A model generated the notes under the pieces. That model made no database searches and was not told the origin of the DNA. It saw only the letters and a list, made by a program, of their open reading frames with translations. A DNA stretch of 64,000 nt, from the NCBI GenBank assembly GCA_052148155.1, contig JBKQIY010000163.1, forward strand, positions 1-64,000, in the 5' to 3' direction. A program made the position numbers and the translations under genes. Below, in pieces: positions 1-8,148 of this stretch (position 1 is its first letter; each line of letters begins with the position of its first letter). Origin of the DNA: JBBQER01 sp052148155. Lineage in GTDB: Bacteria > Actinomycetota > Acidimicrobiia > IMCC26256 > PALSA-610.

Positions 1-186
1 CCAAGAGCAACGTTGCACGCTTCATCCGACCCCCGTCGCCATCTCCCAAGCGGTTCCTCCCACGCTACCGCTTCCCGGTCAACACGGACCGATCGCGGCG
101 GGCTCTGGTCCTGCCTCCGTCGGACCGGCCGTCCCGGCACGTCCTGTTGGGTGTCAAACTCCGCTCCACTGCACCGTCGCGCTCGC
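1..186. other. Window edge, no gene recognised
   Basis: I find no supportable coding region, RNA gene or clear hairpin here. It lies downstream of the minus-strand P-loop protein gene. The open frames crossing it are low-complexity Arg/Ser/Pro translations typical of antisense frames in high-GC DNA. Confidence 0.4.
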
Positions 187-756
187 TTAAGCGGTTGGAT
201 CGGTCCTGTGGGCACCGCGCCGGTGCATCTGCATGTTGATCCAGTGGCGAACGTCATGCTCGACCTCGTCCACCGTGCCACCGGCAACCACGACGGTGGC
301 CGTCCGTATGTCGCTCGCCGCTGCTACCAGGGCACTGTCGAAGTCGAGCCACACCTGCATGCGTGCAGCGGCCGCAGCGCTTCCGTCGCGGCCGGCAAGG
401 CGTGCGAGCAGGACGTCAGGCGGACAGGTCAGGCATAAGAAGTGCACCGAGTCGAAGTAGCTGAGAACGCCGCTGTTCGCGAGGACCTGTTCAGGCAGCA
501 TCACCGAGAAGTACACGACTACGACATTGTTCTGGGCGAGTTCGTGAGCAAGTCGCATCATCGACCGCCAGAAGGCCGGGTAGTCCTCATTCGGCGAGAC
601 GACGCTGATGAGGTCCTCGGCATGAATGTCAGCGTCGAGAAGGACCGCGCCGGGGATTGTTCCCGCGAGCCGAGCGCACAGCGTGGATTTGCCGATACCG
701 GCAGTGCCGGCGACGACCAACAACGCCGGGTTGACGAAGGGCCGCTCGTCGCGCAA
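187..756 (-). CDS. P-loop NTPase/kinase-like protein, N-terminus lost by frameshift
   Basis: The 189-residue frame begins with a hydrophobic beta strand and the Walker A motif GTAGIGKST (about residues 17-25), followed by an adenylate- or gluconate-kinase-like core with DAD at about 41-43. The substrate is unknown. The only start in this frame is TTG, directly after the point where the upstream zinc-ribbon frame (754-839) ends in CPHC. In actinobacterial relatives as I recall them, the CPHC ribbon runs straight into the ERPF..PALLVV strand, so the natural protein probably starts at GTG 839 and one base is missing near 745-753. It could be a real pseudogene, a sequencing indel or, less likely, a reinitiating gene. 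Confidence 0.7.
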   Translation of the reverse strand: MRDERPFVNPALLVVAGTAGIGKSTLCARLAGTIPGAVLLDADIHAEDLISVVSPNEDYPAFWRSMMRLAHELAQNNVVVVYFSVMLPEQVLANSGVLSYFDSVHFLCLTCPPDVLLARLAGRDGSAAAAARMQVWLDFDSALVAAASDIRTATVVVAGGTVDEVEHDVRHWINMQMHRRGAHRTDPTA

Positions 757-839
757 TGCGGGCAGCGCAGCACCTCGCCAACCGCAGGAATCAGGTCCAA
801 GCCGCTGCGGCGTCCGCAGACCTCACACGTGAACGGCAC
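754..839 (-). pseudogene. Detached zinc-ribbon N-terminus of the P-loop protein
   Basis: Read from GTG 839, this frame encodes VPFTCEVCGRRSGLDL followed by a GEVLRCPHC segment, a four-cysteine ribbon (CxxC, then CxxC). The frame continues out of register as SGPSSTRR-type low-complexity translation, while the kinase frame one base away picks up RDERPF and the P-loop. Adding one base after CPHC would join both parts as a single protein of about 217 residues. The two cysteine pairs and the exact junction make chance unlikely. Confidence 0.6.
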
Positions 840-1037
840 ACCACGATTCTCATCCGCCGAGGGCGGCCCCGCCACGAGAAAGCCAACACCGACCGAACAT
901 GGCGTCGTCGGACTGGCCGACCTCGACCCGTCCCGGCGCACGCGCCCGGATCGGCCGGGAGAACCCTCCGCTACGCTCCGGCCGCCCTCGTACAGCCCGG
1001 CGCTCGGACCCTCCATGACACCCCAAACCCAACTGTG

Positions 1038-1991
1038 ATGAAAGCAATGGTGACCGGAGGTGCGGGCTTCATCGGCTCGACGCTCGTCGATCGACTCCTC
1101 GCCGAGGGTTGGAACGTCGACGCGGTCGACGACCTCTCGACCGGCTCACTCGCGAATCTCGCGACCGCACGATCGCAGGCAGATCGGCGCTTTTCGTTCC
1201 ACCGCATCGACGTCGCGTCTCCCTCGGTGATCGAACTGGTCGGCCACCGGCGCCCCGATGTCGTATTCCATCTGGCAGCCCAGGCCGACGTCCGCGTCTC
1301 GGTCGCGCGGCCGGCGTTCGATGCCACGGTCAACATTCTCGGCACGATCAACATCTGCGAGGGCGCCCTGGCTGCGGGGACGACGAAGGTGCTGTTCGCG
1401 GCTTCGGGCGGCACGCTGTACGGCACGACCGAGGACATTCCCGTTCGCGAAGGCCAACCCCAAGTTCCCGAGTCACCGTACGGCGTCGCCAAGAAGGCGG
1501 CCAGCGACTACCTGTACTACTACCGGACCGTTCGCGGGCTCGAGTACACCGCTCTCGCACTCGCCAATGTCTACGGCCCCCGCCAGGATCCGCACGGCGA
1601 GGCGGGAGTGGTATCGATCTTTGCCGGCAAGCTGCTCAGCCACGAACGCCCGGTGATTTACGGCGACGGTTCGCAAACCCGCGATTTCGTCTACGTCGAC
1701 GATGTCGTCGACGCGTTCGTTCGTGCCGTCGACAAGGGCGGCGGCCTGTTGATGAACATCGGGACCGGTGTCGAGACGAGCGTGCAACAGCTCTTCGACG
1801 TCATGGCGAAACTGACCGGCTTCAAGCAGCAAGCACGCTACGACCCGCCCCGGCCAGGTGAGGTGCAGCGCAGCGCGCTCGATCCCAGCCGAGCGGGCGT
1901 GCACCTCGGCTGGGAGCCCTGGACGAGCGTCGAAGAAGGCGTCGCCCTGACACTCGAACATTTCAAAGGCCAGATTGCGGGTTCGCGCTAG
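1038..1991 (+). CDS. NAD-dependent sugar nucleotide epimerase/dehydratase
   Basis: This 317-residue extended-SDR protein resembles UDP-glucose 4-epimerases. It shows the NAD-binding GGAGFIGS loop at residues 7-14, the DDLSTG segment that follows beta-2, HLAAQ near 78-82, and the catalytic Tyr148-xxx-Lys152 pair (YGVAK) with a preceding Ser/Thr cluster at 123-126. NVYGPRQDPHGEAG and GDGSQTRDFVYVDD are typical of this family. I chose ATG 1038 because the Rossmann strand begins a few residues later; GTG 1035 and ATG 1047 are alternatives, and the longer upstream extension reads as low-complexity sequence. It probably makes an activated sugar for surface polysaccharide. The precise substrate cannot be read from sequence. 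Confidence 0.88.
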   Translation: MKAMVTGGAGFIGSTLVDRLLAEGWNVDAVDDLSTGSLANLATARSQADRRFSFHRIDVASPSVIELVGHRRPDVVFHLAAQADVRVSVARPAFDATVNILGTINICEGALAAGTTKVLFAASGGTLYGTTEDIPVREGQPQVPESPYGVAKKAASDYLYYYRTVRGLEYTALALANVYGPRQDPHGEAGVVSIFAGKLLSHERPVIYGDGSQTRDFVYVDDVVDAFVRAVDKGGGLLMNIGTGVETSVQQLFDVMAKLTGFKQQARYDPPRPGEVQRSALDPSRAGVHLGWEPWTSVEEGVALTLEHFKGQIAGSR

Positions 1992-2013
1992 ATCGGCCGG
2001 GCAGTGACTGCCG

Positions 2014-2631
2014 TTATCGGTTGAGCCGCAGCGACTCGAGCGGGACGGGCGGTCGTTCGCGCGCCACGTAACTCGCCTCGGCGTAGCCGACGAGCACCAG
2101 CGCGTGCGGGAGCCAGGCGTGGGGGAGCGCGAGTGCGTCGCGGGCTTCCTCCGGGCAGAAGATCGGCGCCGCGACCCAACACGACGCGAGCCCGGCGTGG
2201 GTCGCGCCCAACATGAGGTTCTCGACCGCGGCACCGAGCGACAGCAATGCCATACCCCACTCGGCCCGCTGGCGCAGCTCGTCGGGGTAGCGATCGAGCC
2301 CGTCCCAGGTGAGACACGCGAGCACGAGCGCTGGCGCGGTCGTGAGCTTGTCGTGTGAGGCCTGCACCATCGCGTCGACCCGTGCGGACCCGACGCCATC
2401 TGCGATGAGGTCGGTTCTCCAACGCTCACCCATTCCGAGCGCGAGCGCAGTCTTGGCGGCCTCGGTGTCGATCACCACGAAGCGCCACGGCCGCGAATGA
2501 TGGGGCGCCGGCGCCACGCAGGCGGCCTCCACCAACGAGTCGAGCAGCGCGCGATCGACCGGATCCGCCGTGAAGGCTCGAATCGAGCGGCGGTGCTCGA
2601 TGAACGCGGGGATGCGTGCGGTCGTGTTCAT
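2014..2631 (-). CDS. FMN-dependent nitroreductase-family protein, FbiB C-terminal domain equivalent
   Basis: This 205-residue nitroreductase fold has RRSIRAFTADPV near the N-terminus and AAPHHSRPWRF-type FMN-binding residues around 36-53 (read as APAPHHSRPWRFVV). Its ATG overlaps the cofE stop by four bases, so the two genes are translationally coupled. In mycobacteria this fold is the C-terminal half of FbiB, which reduces dehydro-F420-0 with FMNH2. Here it is a stand-alone gene in the same position, so I infer that it supplies this reduction. A general nitroreductase is the alternative, but the coupling argues for F420 synthesis. Confidence 0.85.
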   Translation of the reverse strand: MNTTARIPAFIEHRRSIRAFTADPVDRALLDSLVEAACVAPAPHHSRPWRFVVIDTEAAKTALALGMGERWRTDLIADGVGSARVDAMVQASHDKLTTAPALVLACLTWDGLDRYPDELRQRAEWGMALLSLGAAVENLMLGATHAGLASCWVAAPIFCPEEARDALALPHAWLPHALVLVGYAEASYVARERPPVPLESLRLNR

Positions 2632-3341
2632 CGGAACAGGTCTTCGTGGGACGGTCGAACGAGTTGGCGTGCCGAGCCCTCACCGAACCAACTCGGATCG
2701 AGACCGCGCACGATGGCCACAGGAATGCTGGCCGCTTTGCCCATCACGAGCTCGGCTGCGGACGCGATCTCATCGGCGATCGCCACTTCGGTGACGACGA
2801 GGGTACGCCCGAGCGCATCGGGTGTGTCCCGCAGGTCGACCACAGCCGAAATGCCGCTCACGCCGATGGCAACGTCGGTCAGGCCCTGACGCCACGGGCG
2901 ACCGAACGTGTCCGACACGACGACCGCGACGTCGACGCCGGTACGGGCCCGCAACGCGTCGCGCACGTGTTTCGCCGACCGATCCGAATCGACGGGCAAC
3001 AGCGCGGCCCAGCCTTCGGCGACGTTGGACAGGTCGATCCCGGCGTTCGCGCACACGAATCCATGGTGGGTTTCGCTGATGATGAGATCGCCGCGCGTGC
3101 GCACGATGCGTGCGGATTCCGATTCCACGAGTTGACGTCGCGCGTCGCGGTCGAGTGGGTCGAGCGGCACCAGCCGCCCTTCTGCCTTCGAGACGATCTT
3201 TTGAGTGACCACGATGCAGTCGCGGTCGACGAGCGGCGTCCCTTGCGCGTCTGCGGCGTCGGCGATCAGGTCCGCGAGTTCGTCGCCGGGCCGAATCTCG
3301 CCGATACCGGCGATCGGCATGATTGAAAGTGCGGTGGTCAC
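2628..3341 (-). CDS. cofE: Coenzyme F420-0:L-glutamate ligase
   Basis: This 237-residue protein matches the CofE/FbiB N-terminal family that adds L-glutamates to F420-0 using GTP. The recognisable order is a PIAGIGEI.PGD N-terminus, VVTQKIVSKAEGR (about 44-56), ISETHHGFVCANAGID (about 88-103), DSDRSAK (about 117-123), VVVSDTFGRPWRQG (about 138-151) and DELA/DEIASAAEL. The gene sits 12 bases after cofD and overlaps the reductase gene. The length fits CofE alone, without the nitroreductase domain present in mycobacterial FbiB. Confidence 0.93.
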   Translation of the reverse strand: MTTALSIMPIAGIGEIRPGDELADLIADAADAQGTPLVDRDCIVVTQKIVSKAEGRLVPLDPLDRDARRQLVESESARIVRTRGDLIISETHHGFVCANAGIDLSNVAEGWAALLPVDSDRSAKHVRDALRARTGVDVAVVVSDTFGRPWRQGLTDVAIGVSGISAVVDLRDTPDALGRTLVVTEVAIADEIASAAELVMGKAASIPVAIVRGLDPSWFGEGSARQLVRPSHEDLFR

Positions 3342-3353
3342 CGAACGTTCGAA

Positions 3354-4292
3354 TCAGGCAACCGCGGCGAGCGTACAACGCGCCAGCTCGGTCGCGATCT
3401 CCGGGCTGCGCATCATCGTGTCGGTGACGACCGCACGTACGCCAGTCGCTTCGACTTCGGCCGCCAGGTGTGCGTCAACCGCATCGATGACCAGCGCGCC
3501 GCAGATCTGTGCGTATTCGCGCGCGATGCCGACGCAAGACACTTCGATATCGAGCGGGGCCATCAGCCGGTCGGCGGGGCCTTTCACGGGCGCGCCCCCG
3601 ACGATGGGACTGATGGCAATCACCCGTTCGCGCCGCGCGACAAGCGCCCGGCGCACGCCGGGGAGGGAAAGGATCGGAGCGATCGAGATCACCGGGTTCG
3701 ACGGGCAGATCACGATCGTGTCGGCTTTGCGTAGCGCTTCGAGCACGCCCGGCGCGGGGCGGGCGGTGTCGGCGCCGTCGAAGCGGACGGACACCACCGG
3801 CGACTCGGCTCGCTCACCCACAAACCATTCCTGCATCGCGAGCTCGACCGTTCGTCCGTCTGGACGCTCGACCGTGATACGAGTGCGGACGCGATCGTCG
3901 GTCATTGGCATCAGACGCATGTCGAGTCCCCACGCCCGGACGATCTCGTCGGTGACTTGCGAGAGCGTGGCCCCGGCGCGCATGCGTTCGGTCCGATAGA
4001 GGTGGGTTGCGATGTCCTTGTCTCCGAGCCGGAACCAGGTCGCAACGTCGTAGCGGCCGAGCGCGTCGAGCGTCGCGTAGGTTTCGCCTTCGAGACCCCA
4101 GCCCTGGGCGACGTTCGCGGCGCCAGCCAACGTGTAGGTGACCGAATCGAGATCGGGCGAGACGTACAACCCGTGGAACTCGTCGTCATCGCCGGTGTTG
4201 ACGACTGCGATCACCTCGCTCGGTGGCACGGCGCGCACGAGCCCGGAAAGGAAACGGGCGGCGCCGACACCACCGGCAAGGGTTACGAGCAC
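3354..4292 (-). CDS. cofD: 2-phospho-L-lactate transferase family (CofD/FbiA)
   Basis: The 312-residue protein begins LVTLAGGVGAARFLSGL, the nucleotide-binding loop of CofD/FbiA, and contains VNTGDDDEFHGLYVSPDLDSV at about 31-51 and CPSNPVISIAPIL at about 195-207. It joins the activated three-carbon acid donor to the deazaflavin FO to give (dehydro-)F420-0. The start is GTG 4292, six bases after the -10-like TACATT on this strand, so the message is probably leaderless. It is first in a three-gene F420 operon with cofE and the FMN reductase. The LLM oxidoreductase at 30302-31192 is a possible F420 user. Confidence 0.93.
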   Translation of the reverse strand: MLVTLAGGVGAARFLSGLVRAVPPSEVIAVVNTGDDDEFHGLYVSPDLDSVTYTLAGAANVAQGWGLEGETYATLDALGRYDVATWFRLGDKDIATHLYRTERMRAGATLSQVTDEIVRAWGLDMRLMPMTDDRVRTRITVERPDGRTVELAMQEWFVGERAESPVVSVRFDGADTARPAPGVLEALRKADTIVICPSNPVISIAPILSLPGVRRALVARRERVIAISPIVGGAPVKGPADRLMAPLDIEVSCVGIAREYAQICGALVIDAVDAHLAAEVEATGVRAVVTDTMMRSPEIATELARCTLAAVA

Positions 4293-4298
4293 TCCGGG

Positions 4299-4304
4299 AA
4301 TGTA
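4299..4304 (-). promoter_or_regulatory. -10 element of the F420 operon, probably leaderless
   Basis: On the minus strand TACATT lies six bases before the GTG of cofD, and no Shine-Dalgarno sequence fits between them. This matches the TANNNT plus 6-8 base spacing seen before several genes in this window. Confidence 0.5.
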
Positions 4305-4404
4305 CCGGGCCGATCGTCATTGGGTCCGAGCCCGGCGAGGGGCGGTCCGGAAGGTGGGAGCGGTTCGGCCCAAAGATGCAAGGCCGGATCTCGTCGCCGA
4401 GAAG

Positions 4405-4800
4405 TTATGCGGCCGAGCCGGTGAGCTCGCGGACGCGTGCCGCGACGGGTTCGATCGCCTGCACGACACGCTCGGGAAGATCGCCGAGCTGGGTTTGCAC
4501 CTGGCCGACGACGGGCTCGACGAACTTGGCGACTTCGTTGCCGATCTCTTGCACCCGAGAAACCGTCGTCCGCACCTGCTCTTCAGCGCGGCCGCGCGCG
4601 GCGACGCCACGGACACCGACTTGGCGGCTGCTTTCGACGAGGAAGCCCTGTACCTCGCGGCCGCGGGCGTTGAAACTGCCCGTGACGGTGTCGAGCTTGC
4701 CGCTCAGCTCGCGTCGGCGGGTCTGGGTCTGCTGATAGCCCATCACGCCCAGTCCGATGGCGATGTAACCGGCGTCGGTGACGGTCTTGCGCACGTCCAT
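4405..4800 (-). CDS. Small helical membrane-associated protein, function unknown
   Basis: The 131-residue protein has a short hydrophobic stretch at about residues 12-25 (AGYIAIGLGVMGY) followed by a charged, mostly helical region with many Val, Gln and Arg residues that is likely coiled-coil. ATG 4800 is preceded by a good GGGGAG ribosome binding site and fits better than the upstream ATG 4881. It is transcribed away from the giant glycosyltransferase gene. I do not recognise a named family. Its shape recalls phasin-like or HBHA-like surface helical proteins, but nothing here proves that. Confidence 0.7.
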   Translation of the reverse strand: MDVRKTVTDAGYIAIGLGVMGYQQTQTRRRELSGKLDTVTGSFNARGREVQGFLVESSRQVGVRGVAARGRAEEQVRTTVSRVQEIGNEVAKFVEPVVGQVQTQLGDLPERVVQAIEPVAARVRELTGSAA

Positions 4801-4875
4801 GGTTCTCCCCGTTTGATCGGTCAGCGCGCTCCAGACACCCGCTGTGCTCGCGACAATAGTCCGAAGTGCTAACAA

Positions 4876-7800
4876 ATGCAAGCAGAGCGGAATTGGGGGT
4901 CCCGGCTATTGTCCACCGGCCGCATGGAGACGATGGAGCCCCCCGAGTCGAAACGCGGTGCCGCCGGTGAGGTTCCCGGAACCGTCGTTTCCGGGCCCGA
5001 CATTCCTGGGCCCGTCGTTTCCGACACCGAAACTCCCGAACCGGAGGCTGTCGCGCCGCCGGTCGTTGCGGTGGTCGTCTCCTCGGGCACCGCAGCCGGG
5101 CTCGAGGCGGCGCTCGTGTCTCTCGCGGGCCAGGACTACCCGGCGCTGTCGGTGCTTGTCCTCGACAACGCATCCGACACCGATCCGACCGCCCGGATCG
5201 CCGCGGTGCTGCCGACCGCGTACGTTCGGCGGCTCCCGGCGAAGGTCGGTTTCGCAGCCGCGGCCAACGAGGCGCTCCACACGGTTGAGGGCAGCACCTT
5301 TTTGTTGTTCTGTCACGACGACGTCGAGTTCGATCCGGACGCGGTGCGCGTGATGGTCGAGGAGGCATACCGATCGAACGCGGCGATCGTCGGGCCCAAA
5401 CTTGTCGACTACGACCACCCCGAGATCCTGCTCGAGGTCGGGATGGCAGTCGACCATTACGCGGTGCCGTTCTCGGTGATCGAGCCCGGCGAGATCGACC
5501 AGGAACAACACGACGGCGTGCGCGACGTGTTTTTCGTCTCGCACGCGTCGATGCTCGTTCGTGCCGACCTGTTCCGCGAGCTCGGCGGGTTCGACGCCGA
5601 AACGTCGCCCGGCTCGGACGACATCGATCTGTGTTGGCGCGCCCGACTCGCGGGCGCGCGGGTCCTCGTCGCGCCGGCGAGCCGGGTACGCCATCAACAT
5701 GATGTTGGCGACGAGGAGCGGCTCACGCGCCGCCAGTCGCCGGGCGACGCCCGCGCCGCGACCCGCGCCCGCGTGCGCGTGTTGGCCAAGTCGTACTCCG
5801 CCATCGCACTGCTGTGGGTGTTGCCGAGCGGCTTCGTCCTGACGCTCGGCGAGGCGTTCGGGCTCGCAATCACCCGCAGAGGAAGACACGCGGTCGCGGT
5901 GATCGCAGGCTGGATGCCCCGACGGGGCGGGTTGCGCGACCTTCGGCGGGCCCGGGCGGCGACCCAGCAGATGCGAAGCGTCGACGACGGCGACATCCGC
6001 GACCTCATGATCAGAGGCAGCGCCCGGTTTCGCACGTTGGTGGTGCAACGACTGCATGCCGGCGACCGCCTGGCTGACGCCTCGAGCCGGGCCCGGGCGC
6101 GGATGGCCAGAACTCGCCAACAGTTGCGACGATCACCCGCGATCCTCGCCGTCTTCGTCGGCGTCCTCATCGCTTTCGGATCGCGCAGCTTGATCCTCCA
6201 ACGCGTTCCGGAGGTTGGCGCCTTTCAGTCTTGGCCGGGCGTCGGATCGCTGTGGTCGACGTTCACGTCGCCCTGGCGTTACACGATGGTCGGCGCCGCC
6301 GATCCGGCAACTCCCGCGTTCGGCATGATGGCCGCGCTTTCGAGCGTCTTGGTCGGCCACGGCGCACTCGCGCGCACCGTCGTGGTCGTCGGAGCGATGC
6401 CGCTCGGCGTGTGGGGTGCCTACCGGCTGGTGCGAACGCTGACCGTTTCGTTGTTTGCGGCGGTCGTCGGTGCAGCTGCATACGCAGCAAACCCGGTCGG
6501 ACGTGACGCCATCGCACGCGGCGATCTCGGACCGCTTGTGTGCTACGCGTTGGCCCCCTTCGTGTTGCACGCGCTCGTGCGAGCAGGTTCGAACCGGACG
6601 TCCGACGACCCGGCCGAACCAGCCCCGGCGACGACACCCGCGACGTGGCGCGGCCCGACGCATGCCGTGTTGGTGGTCGGCCTTTTGGGCGCGGTTGCCG
6701 GCTCGGTGTGGCCGCCGGCGATCTTGTTGGCGGTGATGTTCGCGCTCGTGCTCGTGGTGTCGGTGCCGTTCACGGGGGCCGGTCGGGCGATGCTGCGGAT
6801 GGCCGCATGCGCGTTCATGGGCGCCGTGCTCAGCGTGGTGCTCCTCACTCCGTGGGCGGGTTCGTTGATCGGCGCGGACGCTGCGACGTTGGGGCTGCGC
6901 GCTCGGACGCCCCTGTCGCTCGGCGATCTCCTCCGATTCGACGTCGGCCCGGCTCGCTCCGGATGGTTCACCCTCGGTCTGATCGTCGCGGCCGCGGTGC
7001 CGCTCCTCATCGCGAGCGGACCGCGTCTGGTGTGGGCCACGCGCGCGTGGATATTGATCCTCGCGTCGTTCGCGTTGGCGTGGCTGCCGACGCGCATCTC
7101 GCCCGGCGCGCCCGTTGCCGCACCCGAAGGGGTGCTGGTCCCCGCGGCGCTCGGCCTGGCATTGGCGGCCGGCCTCGGTGTGAGCGCCCTCCTCGACGAC
7201 ATGCGCCGCTCACATTTCGGATGGCGGCAGGTTTCGGCGGTCGCGGCCGCAGTCGGGCTCGCGCTTCCGTTGCTCGCATTCGCGGGCGACACCGCGTCGG
7301 GTCGATGGCAACTCCCGAGCTCCGATTGGCCGACTGCCGTGTCGTGGATGACCGACCTGCCCAACGTCGGCGGCTTCCGCGTGCTCTGGCTCGGGGACCC
7401 ATCGCTGTTACCGGTCGACGCCAAGTCGGTCGACGGTATCGGTTTCGGGTTGACCCGCGACGGCGCCGGAGACGCACGTGCGCTTTGGGCCGCACCGCAA
7501 GACATCGCCGACGACCAACTCGCGGCTGCGCTCATCGCCGCCCGCGACGGCCAGACCGCCCGATTGGGGCATCTGCTCGCGCCGATCGGGGTGCGGTATG
7601 TCGCGGTGGTGAGCCGTGCCGGGCCGGGTGATGGTGCAGTCGTCGTCGCCGACCCGACGCTGGTCGACGCGTTGACCCGACAGCTCGACCTGTCGGTGTC
7701 GCGCATCGACGACGGTGCGATCATCTATTCCAACGACGCGTGGATTCCGCGTCGGGCGGTCATCGCGGTGAGCACGACCGTCAACGCCACGGCCGGAGCG

Positions 7801-8148
7801 GGCCTCGAAACGGCGGTGCAGCGCGACGCGACGACCCAGCCGCAAGGTGTCGCAGGGCCTGTCAACAACTCGGCTCCGGTCGGTCCCGGCACATTGCTCT
7901 GGGCCGAAGCGTCCAACCGCCGGTGGCAAGCCCGCGCCGGCGGCCGCGAGTTGGCGCATACCAGCGCATTCGATTGGACCAACGCGTTTGCGTTGCCCGC
8001 GACGGCGTCGGTCGCGATCCAGTACCGCGTCGGCGCCCTCCCCGGGTTCCTCGTGGACATCGAGGTTGCCGCATGGCTGCTCGCGATCGCGATGTGGTGG
8101 CAGACGCGGGTCCGTCGCAGCCGCCGAGCCCGGACGATGCCGGCATGA
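4876..8148 (+). CDS. Giant glycosyltransferase family 2 membrane protein
   Basis: This 1090-residue protein joins an N-terminal GT2 domain (about residues 55-330) to a long polytopic region. The GT2 part shows VLDNASDTDP, LLFCHDDVEFDPDA with the metal-binding Asp pair, and SPGSDDIDLCWRARLAG with the acidic catalytic-base region. The C-terminal 700 residues contain about ten or more hydrophobic helices and an extracytoplasmic stretch. It occupies the position of the rhamnosyltransferase WbbL in the mycobacterial block, so a role in cell-wall or surface polysaccharide assembly is likely. ATG 4876 is the longest start; ATG 4924 is equally possible because neither has a clear ribosome site. It overlaps the next gene by ATGA. 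Confidence 0.88.
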   Translation: MQAERNWGSRLLSTGRMETMEPPESKRGAAGEVPGTVVSGPDIPGPVVSDTETPEPEAVAPPVVAVVVSSGTAAGLEAALVSLAGQDYPALSVLVLDNASDTDPTARIAAVLPTAYVRRLPAKVGFAAAANEALHTVEGSTFLLFCHDDVEFDPDAVRVMVEEAYRSNAAIVGPKLVDYDHPEILLEVGMAVDHYAVPFSVIEPGEIDQEQHDGVRDVFFVSHASMLVRADLFRELGGFDAETSPGSDDIDLCWRARLAGARVLVAPASRVRHQHDVGDEERLTRRQSPGDARAATRARVRVLAKSYSAIALLWVLPSGFVLTLGEAFGLAITRRGRHAVAVIAGWMPRRGGLRDLRRARAATQQMRSVDDGDIRDLMIRGSARFRTLVVQRLHAGDRLADASSRARARMARTRQQLRRSPAILAVFVGVLIAFGSRSLILQRVPEVGAFQSWPGVGSLWSTFTSPWRYTMVGAADPATPAFGMMAALSSVLVGHGALARTVVVVGAMPLGVWGAYRLVRTLTVSLFAAVVGAAAYAANPVGRDAIARGDLGPLVCYALAPFVLHALVRAGSNRTSDDPAEPAPATTPATWRGPTHAVLVVGLLGAVAGSVWPPAILLAVMFALVLVVSVPFTGAGRAMLRMAACAFMGAVLSVVLLTPWAGSLIGADAATLGLRARTPLSLGDLLRFDVGPARSGWFTLGLIVAAAVPLLIASGPRLVWATRAWILILASFALAWLPTRISPGAPVAAPEGVLVPAALGLALAAGLGVSALLDDMRRSHFGWRQVSAVAAAVGLALPLLAFAGDTASGRWQLPSSDWPTAVSWMTDLPNVGGFRVLWLGDPSLLPVDAKSVDGIGFGLTRDGAGDARALWAAPQDIADDQLAAALIAARDGQTARLGHLLAPIGVRYVAVVSRAGPGDGAVVVADPTLVDALTRQLDLSVSRIDDGAIIYSNDAWIPRRAVIAVSTTVNATAGAGLETAVQRDATTQPQGVAGPVNNSAPVGPGTLLWAEASNRRWQARAGGRELAHTSAFDWTNAFALPATASVAIQYRVGALPGFLVDIEVAAWLLAIAMWWQTRVRRSRRARTMPA

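Noticed and set aside
1992..2013. Terminator between the epimerase and nitroreductase genes
   Set aside because: Only a five-bp GGCAG/CTGCC stem with a three-base loop is possible, too weak to claim.
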